A DNA stretch of 64,000 nt from Morella rubra (Eukaryota; Streptophyta; Magnoliopsida; Fagales; Myricaceae). This document shows positions 37,167 through 49,993 of this stretch, one piece after another. The position numbers and the translations under genes were made by a program. The notes beneath the pieces were generated by a model. The model saw nothing but the letters and a program-made list of their open reading frames with translations, did not search any database and was not told where the DNA came from. The number at the start of each line of letters is the position of its first letter. The first letter of the stretch is position 1. The stretch spans positions 33,527,010 to 33,591,009 of the forward strand of contig CM025849.1 of assembly GCA_003952965.2 (NCBI GenBank), read 5' to 3'.

Positions 37167-40100
37167 ATGGCAGTGGGAGAGCTCTTTCTTTCTGCGTTCA
37201 TTCAAGCGATTTTTCAGCAACTGCTGTCTCCAAATTTGCTGAAATTTGCACGACGAGAGGGGATTGGGCAAAAGCTGGACCAGTGGAGGAAAACTTTGTT
37301 AAGAATTCAGGCCGTACTTGATGATGCGGAGGATAGGCAGCATACTGACGGCCTGGTGAAACAGTGGCTGGATGATCTCAAAGACTTGGCCTATGATGTT
37401 GAAGACTTTCTGGATGAGTTTGCCACGGAAGTTCTGCGAAGCAAATTGATGGGTGAAAACCAAGCCAGCACTAGTAAGGTACGGAATCTCGTCCCTGCCT
37501 GTTGTACCGGTTTGACTCCCAGGGCTGTGATGATCAACATTAGGCTGGGATCAAAGATTACAGAAATCACTTATCGGTTCAAAGATATCGTCAAACAAAA
37601 GGATGATCTGAGTTTAAGAGAACAAGTTAATTGGAGGAGGTCATATAGAGAAAGAGAGAGGCTGCAGCCTACTTCTGTAATGAATGAAGCTGGTATTTAT
37701 GGCAGGGAGAAAGATAAAGAGAATATACTCGAGTTATTGCTGACTGGAAATCCAAGTGATGCTGGGGTCCGTGTGATTTCTATAATCGGTATGGGAGGCA
37801 TAGGGAAAACAACTCTTGCCCAACTTGTATACAACGATAAAAAGTTGAAGTCGTTTTTGAGGTGAAAGCATGGGTTTGTGTTTCTGAAGATTTTGACGTT
37901 GTTCAGTTGACGAAAGCAGTTCTAGAATCTGTCGGTACTTCTGAAAATTGCGATGGCAAAGATCTAAACTGGTTGCAAGTCAAACTCAAGGATAAATTGA
38001 AGGGGAAGAAGTTTTTGGTGATCATGGATGATGTTTGGAATGAGGACTACGAAGAATGGACAAAACTACGTGCTCCTTTCGAAGCAGGGGCTCCTGGAAG
38101 TAGGATACTCATCACCACTCGCAATCATGGAGTTTCTTCAATGATGGGCACCGTTCATGGTCCAGTTTACCGTTTACAGTTGCTGTCAGATGATGTTTGT
38201 TTGTCGATACTTTGCCTGCATGCATTGGATGCAATAGATTTTAGTGCATTTCCAGACCTCAAAGTTATCGGTGAAGATATTGTGAGGAAGTGTAAAGGCT
38301 TGCCTTTGGCAGTAAAAACAGTAGGAGGCCTCCTACGCAGTAAACAAGGTGGTGACGAGTGGAAAGAAGTATTGCACAGCAAGATATGGGGCGCAACAGA
38401 GGAGGGAAGTGGGATTCTTCCTGCTCTTATGTTGAGCTACCACCATCTGCCTTCACATTTGAAGAGGTGCTTTGCATATTGTTCAATATTCCCCAAGGAC
38501 TATGAATTTGAAGAGCAGCAACTAGTTCTATTATGGATGGCAGAAGGTTTCATCCAAAGAGAAGACGGAGAAAAGCAAATGGAGGATTTTGGTAGAGAGT
38601 GTTTTTGCAATCTGGTGTCAAGATCATTTTTTCAACAATCAAGCAACAAGTCACGATTTGTGATGCATGACCTCATCAATGATTTGGCTCAATTGGTTGC
38701 TCGAGATACATGTTTTAGAGTGGAGGACAAATTGGGGAGTTGCAACAAATGCAGAATTATCAAAAAAGCTCGGCATTCGTCTTATTTAGCTGATGAGTAT
38801 GATAGCGTTAAAAAGTTTGGTGCGTTTTCTGAAAGCAAATATTTACGCACTTTCATATCTCTTAGATTTGAACGACAGGCTTCGTCTTTCTTGACTCGTT
38901 ACGTTCCGTATGAATTGTTGCCTAAATTAAGATACCTAAGGGTGCTTACTCTTAGTGGTTACAGCAACATATTTGAGCTGCCTGATTCGATTGATGTTTT
39001 GAAGCATCTACGATACATTGATCTTTCCTACTCTCAAATTCGAAGCTTGCCTGAATCAATGACCACTCTCTATAACTTGCAAACATTGCTATTGAAGAAA
39101 TGCGCTCTAAAGAATTTACCTTCAAATTTTGAGAAGCTGGTGAATCTACGCCATCTTAATATTGAAGGAGCAAATTTATTGGAAGGACTGCCTCCCCGAA
39201 TCGGCAAATTAACAAGTCTCCAAACATTGTCAAATCTAGTGTTGGGGGAAAGAAGTGGCTCTGGTATACAAGATCTAGGACCTTTGTCACAACTTCGAGG
39301 GACACTCTGCATTTCAAAATTGGAGAAGGTGATTGAAGCTGCGGATGCAGAGGAAGCTAATTTAATTGATAAGTCCAAACTTCAATGTTTGTTATTGGAG
39401 TGGAGTCGGGACTTGGATGAGTCGCATAGCAGAACAAGGGAAGAATTTGATGTACTTAATATGTTACGTCCCAACAATTCTTTAAAAGAGCTCTCTATCA
39501 AGCACTATGGCTGTACAAAATTTCCGACTTGGTTAAGAGGTCCTTCATTTCCTAATATGGTGCTCCTGAGGATTGAAAACTGTAAAAGTTGCACATCATT
39601 GCCACCAGTCGGACAACTAGCATCTCTCAAAGACCTTTCAATCAGAGGCATGGCCGCCGTGAAGAATATTGGTCCTGAATTTTACGGGGAAGGTTGTTCC
39701 CAACCTTTTAACTCCTTGGAGACACTGAGTTTCTGCGATATGAAAGAATGGGAGCACTGGATTCCAGGTGGGGAATTTCCACGCCTGCGGCATCTTTGTA
39801 TTGGCAACTGTCCCAAGTTATTGGGGACGTTACCACATCACCTCCCTTCACTGGAAAATGTTGAGATAAGTGGATGTGGGAATTTCGTGGTTCCAATCAC
39901 TAACTTTCCAGAGCATTGCAAACTACAAATAGACTACTCAAAAGCGGTTGTGTGCAAAAATACGGTAGACTTCAGTTCATTGCGGTTTTGGCGTCTTTCA
40001 ACGATTTCAGAATTCAGTTGTCGAATAGAAGGGTTCAATATGGGAGGTCTGACAAATGTTGAAAGTTTAAAAATTGGGAGATGTGAGGAGATGAGGCCTT

Positions 40101-41310
40101 TATGGTCAAATGAAGTGGGATTACTGCAACATCTCCCGCATCTCCGTTCTCTGAACATCGAGGACTGTCCTAGACTAGTTTCCTTGGTGGCGGAAGAAGT
40201 AGAAGAGCAGTTACCATCCGGTTTTGTTCACACGGTGAAAGAAATCAGAATCGAGAATTGCGCAGTCTTGCAATCTTTGCCCAAGTCAATGATGTACAAC
40301 AACACATGCCTCCACTCTATGGAACTTTTTGGATGTTGTTCGGTCACACACATTGCAATCGGCCTGCTTCCTCCCACTTTAAAAATACTTAGGATACAAG
40401 GGTGCGCTCGTTTGATGTTTTTGTTGGACGACGGGGGTGACAATATCAACAGCTGCAGAAGCACATCTCTTCTTAAGCGTTTGGATATTATGAAATGTGG
40501 GTCACTGAAATGCCTAACATTGAGTGGAGAACTACCTGCAACACTTAAATACCTTTCCATTAGTGATTGTGGACATCTGGAATCAGTAGCAAAGAGGTTA
40601 CCTCATAACTCGCTTCTTGAAGAGATTAATATCTTGGATTGTGATGACCTCAAATCCTTACCTATGGGCTTAGACAACCTGGTCCATCTATATAGTATTT
40701 CTATTACAGGTTGTCCAAATCTTGTTTGGTCCCCAAACGGAGATTCACTCCCTTCAAACCTGAGAGAGCTTACACTAAACAAATGCGACAAAATGCATGG
40801 CCTGCCCAATAACATACACAACCTCACCTCTCTTCGAGACTTGACAATATTAAGTTGTCCAGTACTGTCATTTCCAGAAGAAGGTTTTCCCACCAACCTA
40901 ACAAGACTTTGTATCCGTGATCTCAAGATCAATGAGGCCTTGTTTGACTGGGGGTTGCACAATCTTACCTCACTAGAAATGCTTTATATTAGTGGTGGAT
41001 CTACGCATTTGATATCCTTCCCAGAGATGATGCTGCCTGCCTCTCTAACCAGCCTCAACTTCGCTTCCCGAATTTGGAATATCTAGCTTCTAAAGGCTTT
41101 CAAAAGCTCTCCTCCCTTGAAATGCTAACTATCTCTGGCTGCGGAAAGCTCACTTCCCTTTCAAAGGATGGTTTGCCTCCTTCAATTGTATCCCTTGAGA
41201 TCTACAACTGTCCTCTGCTGGAACAACGCTGCAAGAAAGAAGGACAAGAATGGTCAAAGATAGCCCACATCCCTTACGTTGAATCAGAGTGGTGGATCTT
41301 CGAGTTTTGA
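37167..41310 (+). CDS. CC-NBS-LRR disease resistance protein (RPP13-like 1 type), two apparent frameshifts
   Basis: Single-exon NLR of about 1,380 codons when frames are joined, normal for the RPP13-like 1 group. Start is at MAVGELFLSAF, the usual N-terminus. The coiled-coil domain has an EDVID-like YDVEDFLDEF. The NB-ARC shows P-loop GMGGIGKTT (about residue 208), RNBS-A VKAWVCVSEDFDV, kinase-2 FLVIMDDVWN with the Trp typical of CNLs, RNBS-B SRILITTR, GLPL as CKGLPLAVK, RNBS-D CFAYCSIFPKDY and MHD in FVMHDLINDL. Many LRRs follow to the end. Two 1-nt losses disrupt it. One is in a T-run near 37854 (five T where six restore SFFEVKAW), giving a stop at 37863. The other is near 41058, before a FPNLEYLASKGF-type repeat. 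Such proteins sense pathogen effectors in the cytosol. It may be a recent pseudogene or carry consensus errors. Confidence 0.88.
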
Positions 41311-43247
41311 GTTCATACGAAAAGGAAGAAATGGATAAGCACAGATCACTTCAATCATATCCTCCAGGTACTTGCGCTTAAACATATACTTAGCATACTA
41401 TCTAACTCCATGATATTTTATTATCTCAGTCCTTTTGATATGACTTTTTGTGAAATTGAATCACTTTGGGGGCATGTCTTCAACCTCATCTGCCTTATGA
41501 TTTTATTAATTGCATTATATTTCATTTATATTGGACAAGATAAAACTTTGAGGTTAAGATTTGAAGTATATGATATTGTTAGCTGAAAGGTGCAGTGTGT
41601 CAAAATTGGGAGTTTATAATACCATGTGTAAAGCTGGTTGTGGTGCAATGTTTCATGGAGTTGATTGGTTGAGAAGTGTATTTGTCCCATATATGTCGAA
41701 CCAACTGCTTTCTGATTTTATTTGACCTGAAGTCAGTCCTCTGTTTGTATTGGGTTTATGTAGAATCATTGAATGCATTTCTTTTACAGATGGATGAGGA
41801 TGATATCAAGAATCGCAACAGCAGCACATCTCTTCTTGAGTACTTGGGGAGATGAGTCAATGTCCATCCCTAAATCCTTGACATCAAGTGGAGAAATTAC
41901 CTGCAACAATCAAGTGCCTCCTATGTCATGCATTGTATGAAGCTGGGGGCAATAGCAAAAACGTTACATCACAACTCTCTTCTTGAATATATTGATATCT
42001 CGAATAGCGAAAATCATAAATAGTTACCTGCAGATATACAACAGGAAAAATGCCTGTGGAATGGTTGTTTACTTACTCTCGCTGATTCTCTGTTTTTTTT
42101 ACTCTGTTTTGTAGTTCGCTTATAGATATCTATATTTGTCCTTGAACATATAAAAATTGATCTTTATCACTCCAGGAGGGGGAGTTATCCAAGCCACAAT
42201 AGGATTAGTAGCAGTCTTCACATTCCAAGCCCTGAGATGTTCATAGGAGACTCAATACACCTGTGCGGAGAACTTACAGATAACCAAGGGAGGCTTGCCA
42301 TGAGCTACCCTATTTCGTTGAAACCAAATTAGATCAACCATATTAACTGGTTAGTACTGGTCTTAATTTCTCAAGTAGAGGTCAAATTATAGGCGTTGGA
42401 CTGGTGAGTCATTTCCAATCAGCATCAGCATGTTCCTAATGACCCCTCGACTGGTCAAATTTTCGAAAGAGCTCAGCATTCACATCATGCACTTACAAGG
42501 ACTTCATATTTGTGCCCAGCATGTTCCAATTTTTGAGCCTATATAAATTGTCTTTTTTTTTTTTGTGGGGGGTGGATTGCTTCGGAATCGTGCATACAAA
42601 GAGAGAGAGTCTTCCACTAGAAGTAGATCAGAGCCATCATTTGAGCCTGAGGTTCTTTTCGATCATATATAGTACTGACAATATCTAGTGCATGCCATGG
42701 AGTGGCAAGAGAACCAACATAAAGGAAGGTTTACATTTTGATTACTCCATTATCTATTTGGGACCTATCGGCCTTTTGGTAGATAGAAGTTGAATCTCCA
42801 AACTTTATTCTCTTACATAATTGTAAGATTAAGGAGTATTAGTATAAGTATCTCCAAAGATGGACACATTCAGTCTGATGAAGTACAATTTCTTTGACTT
42901 ATCAATGTCGATAATTAGGTTGTTTATTGAATCAATGAAAAAGGCTACACAGGGTGAACAAGTGGTACTCTCAGTAACAAACTCTCTTCCTTTAGTTATT
43001 TTGGTTCAACATAAGAACAACGCTCAGTATCATCAATCAAAAAGCTAGTACTGTCAGTAACAAAAAGAGCCCAATGTTACGAGCTCCTATTATTTTTTGC
43101 GCCAAGAGAGATGAAAGTTTTATTTGCAAAGAAATGTTGCACATTTATAAGAGAGATCTTTTGGAAGATTCTTTGCTGGTAAGGATCAACTACAACATCT
43201 CTCTTCCTCAGTCTCTTCCTCTGCCTCTATTTGTTGGAGGGCTTTAG
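41311..43247. other. Region downstream of the NLR gene, with LRR relic
   Basis: Non-coding apart from the degenerate LRR segment at 41790-42040. A short AT-rich remainder separates it from the 3' end of PAP copy A. No other gene is seen. Confidence 0.6.
41790..42040 (+). pseudogene. Degenerate LRR fragment related to the upstream NLR
   Basis: The sequence resembles 40430-40660 of the NLR. Shared landmarks in order are a GATGATATCAA-like segment, AGCACATCTCTTCTT, an ACCTGCAACA stretch and a CATAACTCGCTTCTTGAA-like stretch. Every frame carries stops. It is probably the remains of an LRR duplicated from this or a neighbouring NLR. It could be part of the 3' untranslated region. Confidence 0.65.
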
Positions 43248-46200
43248 CTATTTGGTGATGCGGAAGCTATCCTCAACATTTCTTGTATTAGAGTTCACAA
43301 ACTGCAAAAATAGAGACAAAGGTTGAGACAAACATGCGCGCATGCACAAAAATGGCTGAAGTCTATATTTGTATCTAATGCTTAAGAATTTCATGCTTGA
43401 GTTAGAAAGAATAATACTAGACCAAAGGCGAGACAACTTATTGTCCTTTGAAATGTGTTGAGTTTCACATTGGATAGCTAAAACATGAAGGTGTTTTTTG
43501 GGTGATAAGTCTGACATGAATGTCTATGAGTCCTAACAATTCTCATATAACTAAACAGCCTACGTTTGGATCCACTGCCAAAAAATTTCCTGTTCAGCCA
43601 CCACATAAGTGAAACACGTGAGAGGAATTTACACTTAAAGTTTAGACTGGAGCACACTAACCTTGAAATATAGCTCGGTAGTTGTTGCCCTCACTTTGGC
43701 ATAACCAAATTCAGATATCCTGACTAAGCTCCAGCTATTCGACTGCTGATGAACAACAAAAGGTAAAATCTATGTACATTGGCTAAAAAAGAAAGTGCAA
43801 GTACATTTACCAAGTATATGATTGAATGTTATATTTCGGTAAGAGAGGAATGGCTTACATCAGTTGAGAAGCCGTCCAAGGCAAAGCCAGCCAGCCAACA
43901 ATTGCTTGAACTGGGGCATTGTAATTGCTATTGTCGGACGTATCAATCCCATTTGCATCTTTTGTAGGCATAGCCAAGCATTCTCCTTGATAAACAGCAC
44001 AAGTTCTCTCGTAATTATGTACATGACCAAACAAAGCCATATCGACCTAATTCATATTTCAAACATTAGATATTAGAAAGAAATACTAGTCTGAAAATGT
44101 CCAGCTTGCAGTATGTAACAATTCAAATTTGAGATTGCTTGATACTGAAGCCATAATGGTTCCACAGCATAAACGAAGAATGGATCAACACTGGTGTCTA
44201 CATTTTCAGAAGTATACATAGGTCTGTGCCTGCAATTGAGCAACTTATACACATTACAATTTTTACAACTTAGAATGAACCTTTGTCATGTATCAACAGT
44301 ATCTGAAGGCAACAATTGAAGGCTTGTTAAACTATCTTTGGAGAAGTAAAATGAAAGCTGGTTATTCGTTTAGCTTTTCCATTAATGTTTTGGATGTGTT
44401 AAGTTACTCACCCCATAAAAACCAACCATGGAGTTATTGACCGATCAACTGAAGCCATGTCTGCCGCCATCCAATTATACTATTTATTGCATTAACCCCA
44501 TAGAATAAGTTAACAGAAAAGGCAATAGAAAAATAAATAATAGAGCAATTGATTGATAAATGGCCTTTCAGCTAATTTTACCTGCTCAGAATCAACTGAC
44601 CAATCATGCTCGGTTGAAATTATCGTGACGTGAACACTTCCTTGTTCTATTGAAGACTATGGCTTATCCATTGCTGATGTTGGCATTTGAAAATAGCTCT
44701 CATAAGCAACTCCACATTCCCCACCTGAATCTGGAGTTATGTATACTGATCCGGAGTTTATATAGTCTCTCCACCAAGAAGGATAACCACATATATATAT
44801 ATAATGTTTGGCCAGATCTGCTTCATAAATAATTTGAGATTTGGAGGATGTTTGAGGAACTTACCTCTCATGGTTTCCAATTGCTGTCATGTAAGGGATT
44901 TGGGAAGCCACAGGGTTGATGAGGTCAAGGAAATATTCCCACTCTACTAAAAAGCCTGTTGCATAGCTAATATCTCCAATATGGAAGACGGAATTGACAT
45001 TTCCAGAATTCACTTCTTCGCCACAGCGTTAATCACCGAAATAGATCCCGGCTACACGAGTCCCAGATGAAAAACGTCTCTAGTCAATGACTAGAAGTAA
45101 TATAGCTTGTACTTTTATCAATATGGTGCACTTGCTCTTGCAACTTGGCATCTGTAAACTATAGTAGTAATGTAGTAATGAACGTAGAATTAGATGCGTC
45201 CTACCTGAATGTAGTGTTCACTGTTCAACTGAAGAATCAAAAGGAGCTTTGCCCATGTAACCATATGTAATAAAAGTAACTTCATCTGATCCTCCAGCAG
45301 GTGGAGTACGAAATTGGATTTGATTACTCCATCCAACCGAATCACTGCATTAATTGAATCACTTAATGTAAATAAAATACCTCAAATTTGATAATCAGGG
45401 ATAGCTACACGATTACTTGAGGCCATAAATAATATCTGAGTTCGTAGCTACTTGCTATAGGTATGGAACATACACCATATCTTGGTTCAGAATGCAGGGA
45501 ATTATCCCAGACGGTTAAAATAAGTGCAAAGATCTTTAATCAAATTCATTGTCGAGGTCAATAGACTCAATATGAAGAACTTTAATTATAGGATGCATTA
45601 AAAGACTTCCGCATGGTGAATACCTTCCATAGCTGTAGGAGAAGATGCTTGAAGGCTGGAGTCCAGTCATGACTGCTGTATGGATGAATCCCGGATCATG
45701 CCACCAGAAGTCCGCTGCTGGACTTGAAGTAGATCTGAAGCTGTAAGCATTTATAGTGACAAGGGAAAATCTAAGCAGAAGATGGAGAATCATGGAGAGA
45801 AGTACAAGTGAAAATTAAAATTGACCAATGTAATGTCACTTGTTTCTCTTGTCTAGGGAAGCAAAGACATAGACTGTCATGGGACGAAGGAACTCACTGC
45901 ACATATCAGCCTGTGTGAATGTTGTCACAACCGAAGTTTGTGACATGCCATCTCCATACTGCACTTGTTGAGGTGCGTCATCCCCACTAACCCATGTTAA
46001 TCTCATCTGCACAGCCAATCACAATATTTATGTCTTAGAATAAAGCAACATCTATCTTATTACCTTACAACTAAATCAGCAGGCGTGGATACTTCACCGT
46101 AGACAGAAGGAAACAAAAACAAAAATCTGCCGAGGCTTACTGATGTCTCCGAGGAATCTACGCTTGAGAGATGTCCATACAGTGGCATGTTGGGATTAGC

Positions 46201-47516
46201 AAAACTTAGAGGGCTCGTTGTAGTTAAAATGCAAGGTGTGGCGAATTCACCAGTGAAGAACACAAATTCAATGTCGGTTCTTATGTTGACCACATGAAAT
46301 GTTATGGAACCACTGCACGTGGACACAATGCAGTTGTCAAACAGATCATATAGCAGTCCGTGGTCGCACAACTGAGATAGTTCGGATCATTGCTCACGTA
46401 CTGTGCCCGCAATTGTTTTTTTTTTTGGGTAGAAGTAGTAGATATTCATGTTGGGACAATTAGTTAAATTTTGTTTGAATGCCGGCGAGAATATGTACAA
46501 GCCAATCATGTATAATTAAACGTCAATTAGCTAGCTATTTGAACGATTGGGACAATCAGCCATTGCATGTGAAACGCGACAAAGTTTTCTTGAGATGAAA
46601 TCGTGCAATGTTAAAGCTCATAAGGGCATGCTCTAGTACAATTCGTTAAGTTTATTGTGATTTTTTATTTTCTTTTAGGTGTATATTTCATCTCACCCTT
46701 TTCGTTTGAGCAGGATTAATATTGAATCTTAGTGACCCAAAAGAGGAAAATAGTAAATCTTAATCTGCTTATAAAACATTTTTATTAATGCTTGTTGTGA
46801 CTAGCCGATATAATCGAGCTTGCCTCGTGCTTCTAGAATTAACTTATAATAATGTTTTCGATTTTGATGAACTTATATTTATATATGGTTAATTAATAAG
46901 TTTCTTCCTAAATTAATATTTTATTCGAAGTTTATATTAGTACTTTTTTTTTTCTAAGCAAGTTTACATTAGTACGTATTTATCTTCACAGGATATTGAC
47001 ATAAAAGAGGAAGATCATTAGTGTCACAAGTTTGTAAATAATAACCCTCCCTTGTCAGACAATCTGTGATACTGCATGTACATGTCACAGAATCAATTAG
47101 ACAAACCAAGTTTGTAATAGATGAGTCAAAAAATCATAAACAACATAAAATAGACAATAATTGAGTTTAAAGATCGGTTACTCACTCTGCAGTAGAAAGT
47201 GAAATCATCGCAACCCAATCACTACTGTCCGCAAGTAAAACTCCACTAACGGTAACCGTGAGATATAATGAATCTGACAAGAGTTGTCCGGACTGACACT
47301 AATTTGGAGAAAAGGGTTTGGATCAGAACATGGGAGCAACTTCCTTCTATTTACTACACGAAAATCTGATATAGCAGTGTAATTCTGATGCTCAGCTAGA
47401 GACACCGCAGTAAAAGAATGCAAAGTTGATGAAGCTGAAGAATAAACAAGATTAATGGTAATGAGTGAGAACAAAAACAGCTTGAGGAACCAAGAAGCTG
47501 AAGGTGAGGTCCCCAT
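43248..47516 (-). pseudogene. PAP copy A: PAP27-like pseudogene with many lesions
   Basis: Thirteen recognisable exons on the minus strand: 47186-47516, 46984-47071, 46141-46406, 45898-46006, 45624-45734, 45205-45344, 44865-45051, 44582-44768, 44412-44479, 44138-44229, 43859-44046, 43662-43742, 43248-43301. Lesions are one base lost in exon 1 (about 47281); exon 2 donor GT changed to AT; exon 3 acceptor AG changed to GG and 4 nt lost; 2 nt gained in exon 5; a 7-nt duplication in exon 6 (about 45216); one base lost in exon 7 (about 45021); Trp codon TGG changed to TAG in exon 8 (44657-44659); exon 10 donor lost with one base gained; and one base lost in exon 11. Exons 4, 9, 12 and 13 look intact. 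Exons 1-2 are closest to copy B. It lies about 10.5 kb from the rest of the array, across the NLR. Confidence 0.87.
46930..46975 (-). mobile_element. Possible extremely truncated LINE insertion in intron 2 of PAP copy A
   Basis: Repeats GTTTATATTAGTAC (46930-46943) and GTTTACATTAGTAC (46962-46975) flank 18 nt made of ten T and CTAAGCAA. On the minus strand this reads TTGCTTAG plus poly(A), like the 3' ends of the other LINE fragments in this window. Confidence 0.45.
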
Positions 47517-47626
47517 TAGAGGAGCAAGGATAAGAGATCGAGCAAAGGAATAAGACACAGAATTATTTGAAAGTTCTTGCTGTAAGGAAGAGGATATTTT
47601 ACGCTTCTTGGATTCTCTTTGCCATC

Positions 47627-47634
47627 TTATAAAG
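47627..47634 (-). promoter_or_regulatory. Candidate TATA box of PAP copy A
   Basis: Minus-strand CTTTATAAGATGGC lies about 110 nt upstream of the start codon and closely matches the promoter of copy B. Confidence 0.45.
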
Positions 47635-48827
47635 CACGGATAAGTTAATTCATATTTAGGCCAATACTAGATAGCGGAAGTTTGCTTTCGTTAATCAGTG
47701 ACATTGTCAGTGAGGTTGATACTCGGGATACGGTAATTCTATATATGTGTTTTTTTTTTAACTCTTGTGATTGTGAATTGTCTCAATGATGTGCTTCTTA
47801 AACTTTCTTTTTGACTCATTCGATCTCAATCACCTCAGATCGCTATTTTTTCACTGATCAAAGCTTTATCCAAAACTCTCAAACTCTCAATCACCTCTCT
47901 ACCTATTTAATCACCATGGCCTCACTCTTTTTCTTTTTCTTTTTCTTTTTTCTTTTTTCTTTTGTTTTTAAGTTTTTTGTTACTGTTTTCTAAGCTTCAT
48001 GCGTGTATATAGCATTCATATATCTTGTCTTTGACTTTAAAATTGGGTAATCATCCAGCAAGAGCTGATCTCTCTCTCTCTCTAGCTCTCTGGATCTCGT
48101 CCTCGAATAATTATAATACTTTGGTTTTCTATAGCATGGAATTATTTTTCAAATTAGATGGTTAAATCCAAGTTTTGTACATAAGAGTATATATAAAACT
48201 ATATATGAGATATACAATGAATTAGAGAAAAAAAAATTAAAAAACTTGCTGAAAACAATAAATACTGAATGAAAAAAAAATTGAAAACCAGATGGTACTG
48301 CTTTAGAAATTCGATTATATTGCTTTTTCCGTTTAAAGTGTGAGGTTGCTGGTATTACACATTTTTTTTTAATATTGTTGCTCTTTCAAATTGATTATAT
48401 TAGCAGATAATTTAGCATGAATATTTCTCCACTTAGGTTCTTGTAAAAATCATTGAAGTCCCGCAAGGAATACACATGCACCCATTAAAGCCACATACTG
48501 CAAATCTCCTTATTAGTACACTCGAATACTCTTTGATCTTTTATTTGGATAATTATACGGAACAGAGTACTTAATTACCGTACACATCAGGGCATATCCT
48601 TTTATATGAATTTATATCCTCTAAACATTCTTAGCATATTCTTTTATGCATGGTACCTAATAGGCAAACAATCGTTCCAATTACAAGGTTGGATTGAGAT
48701 ACTCTATCCAAATTAAACTAAAAAATTCATTTAAGAAATTGCAAAGAATTTTTGTCTCTCTCAGTTCATAAAAGTATAATAGATTTCTTTCTAAGCTCAT
48801 ATTAGTGTAATCCACCCCAAGTTGCCT

Positions 48828-48960
48828 CAATGGTTAAGATGAATAAGAGGCCATGTGGATGAAGTGCACGATCCCAGAGTTTGCCTATGATTTAAGAGGT
48901 AGTATGGACTGTAGGTCGTTCGAGCCTTGTTTAGGAGATTTCTGAGCATAGGCTATTGTC
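48828..48960 (+). mobile_element. Decayed SINE-like fragment
   Basis: AGTTGCCTCAATGGTTAAG resembles the A-box region of the SINE-like element at 33390-33655 and keeps a similar spacing to a weak B-box-like stretch. The rest has diverged and no tail is evident. Confidence 0.4.
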
Positions 48961-49993
48961 TAAGGCCCTCAAACTAAGTCTCAAAATATCCCTTAAACAT
49001 TTTGAAATCCTCATTTAATGCAAAGAAAAACATAAATTCAAAATTTCAAAAGAAATGACTTCTAACTTTAAAATTCAAAAAAGACTATTGGATTTTCAAT
49101 TTTAAAATTAACAAAAAAAAGACTATAAGACTTCCAACTTTTAGCCCTTTTTTAATTCTTATTTTATCTCTACTTTCACTATTCTCTTTACCAATTTTTC
49201 CTTTTCACTTCTCAATTGATATCCTACTTTCACTCTTTTGTTCACCATTTTTCCTTATTTTTCTATTGTAAACTATATCCTTCCTTCTTTCTAGCTAACC
49301 TTTCAACTTTCAAATTAGTTTTATACTTTTATTTTATATTGTTGTAGCTATCAATTTTTTATCTAGAGAAAATTGAGAATTTGAGATTAAGTTGAAGTAC
49401 AGTATAGTTTTTTAAATTTCTGTTTGTGTTGATTGTAGTTATATTTTTTAATTTAGAATAATTTTGAGATATCTAATATGTCTAATAGAAAATAGGAATC
49501 AGGACATGAAAAGTTCAAAAAAAAAAAAAAACGAAAATGAGGAAAGAAGTTTTTCAAAACTAAAACTAATAAAATAAATTATTATGATGCAAGAAAGATT
49601 AAATTTATTAGCTATATTATCAATTGAAAATGATCTATTGACAAATCTTGAATACAAACTTTGATAAGTAATTTTGCATCTCAAAAAGCAGAAGAATAAT
49701 TTTTAACTAAAATTTATTAATATTTTATATTTTAATATAATAATTTATAATTTATTATAAATATCTCTTTTTATAGTTTCACCTAAGGCCCCATTTATGT
49801 TAGAGACAGCCTTGACCTCATCAAGATTTGTCATTGCGTCAAGCCCATTAAATGGGTGCAATGGATTTTCGAGTATGTTCATATATTATATACATTCGAG
49901 TCCGGTACATAGATGAGTGCAATGGATTTTTCTCGTTCTAAAAAAAAAATTGACAAAGTTAGCCATCATCTTCAAAATACCAAACCATCCAAT

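Noticed and set aside
47900..48090. T-rich and TC-rich tracts upstream of PAP copy A as a possible gene or promoter
   Set aside because: Low-complexity sequence. The Phe-rich translation is an artefact of the T-runs, and the tract is too far upstream for a clear promoter assignment.
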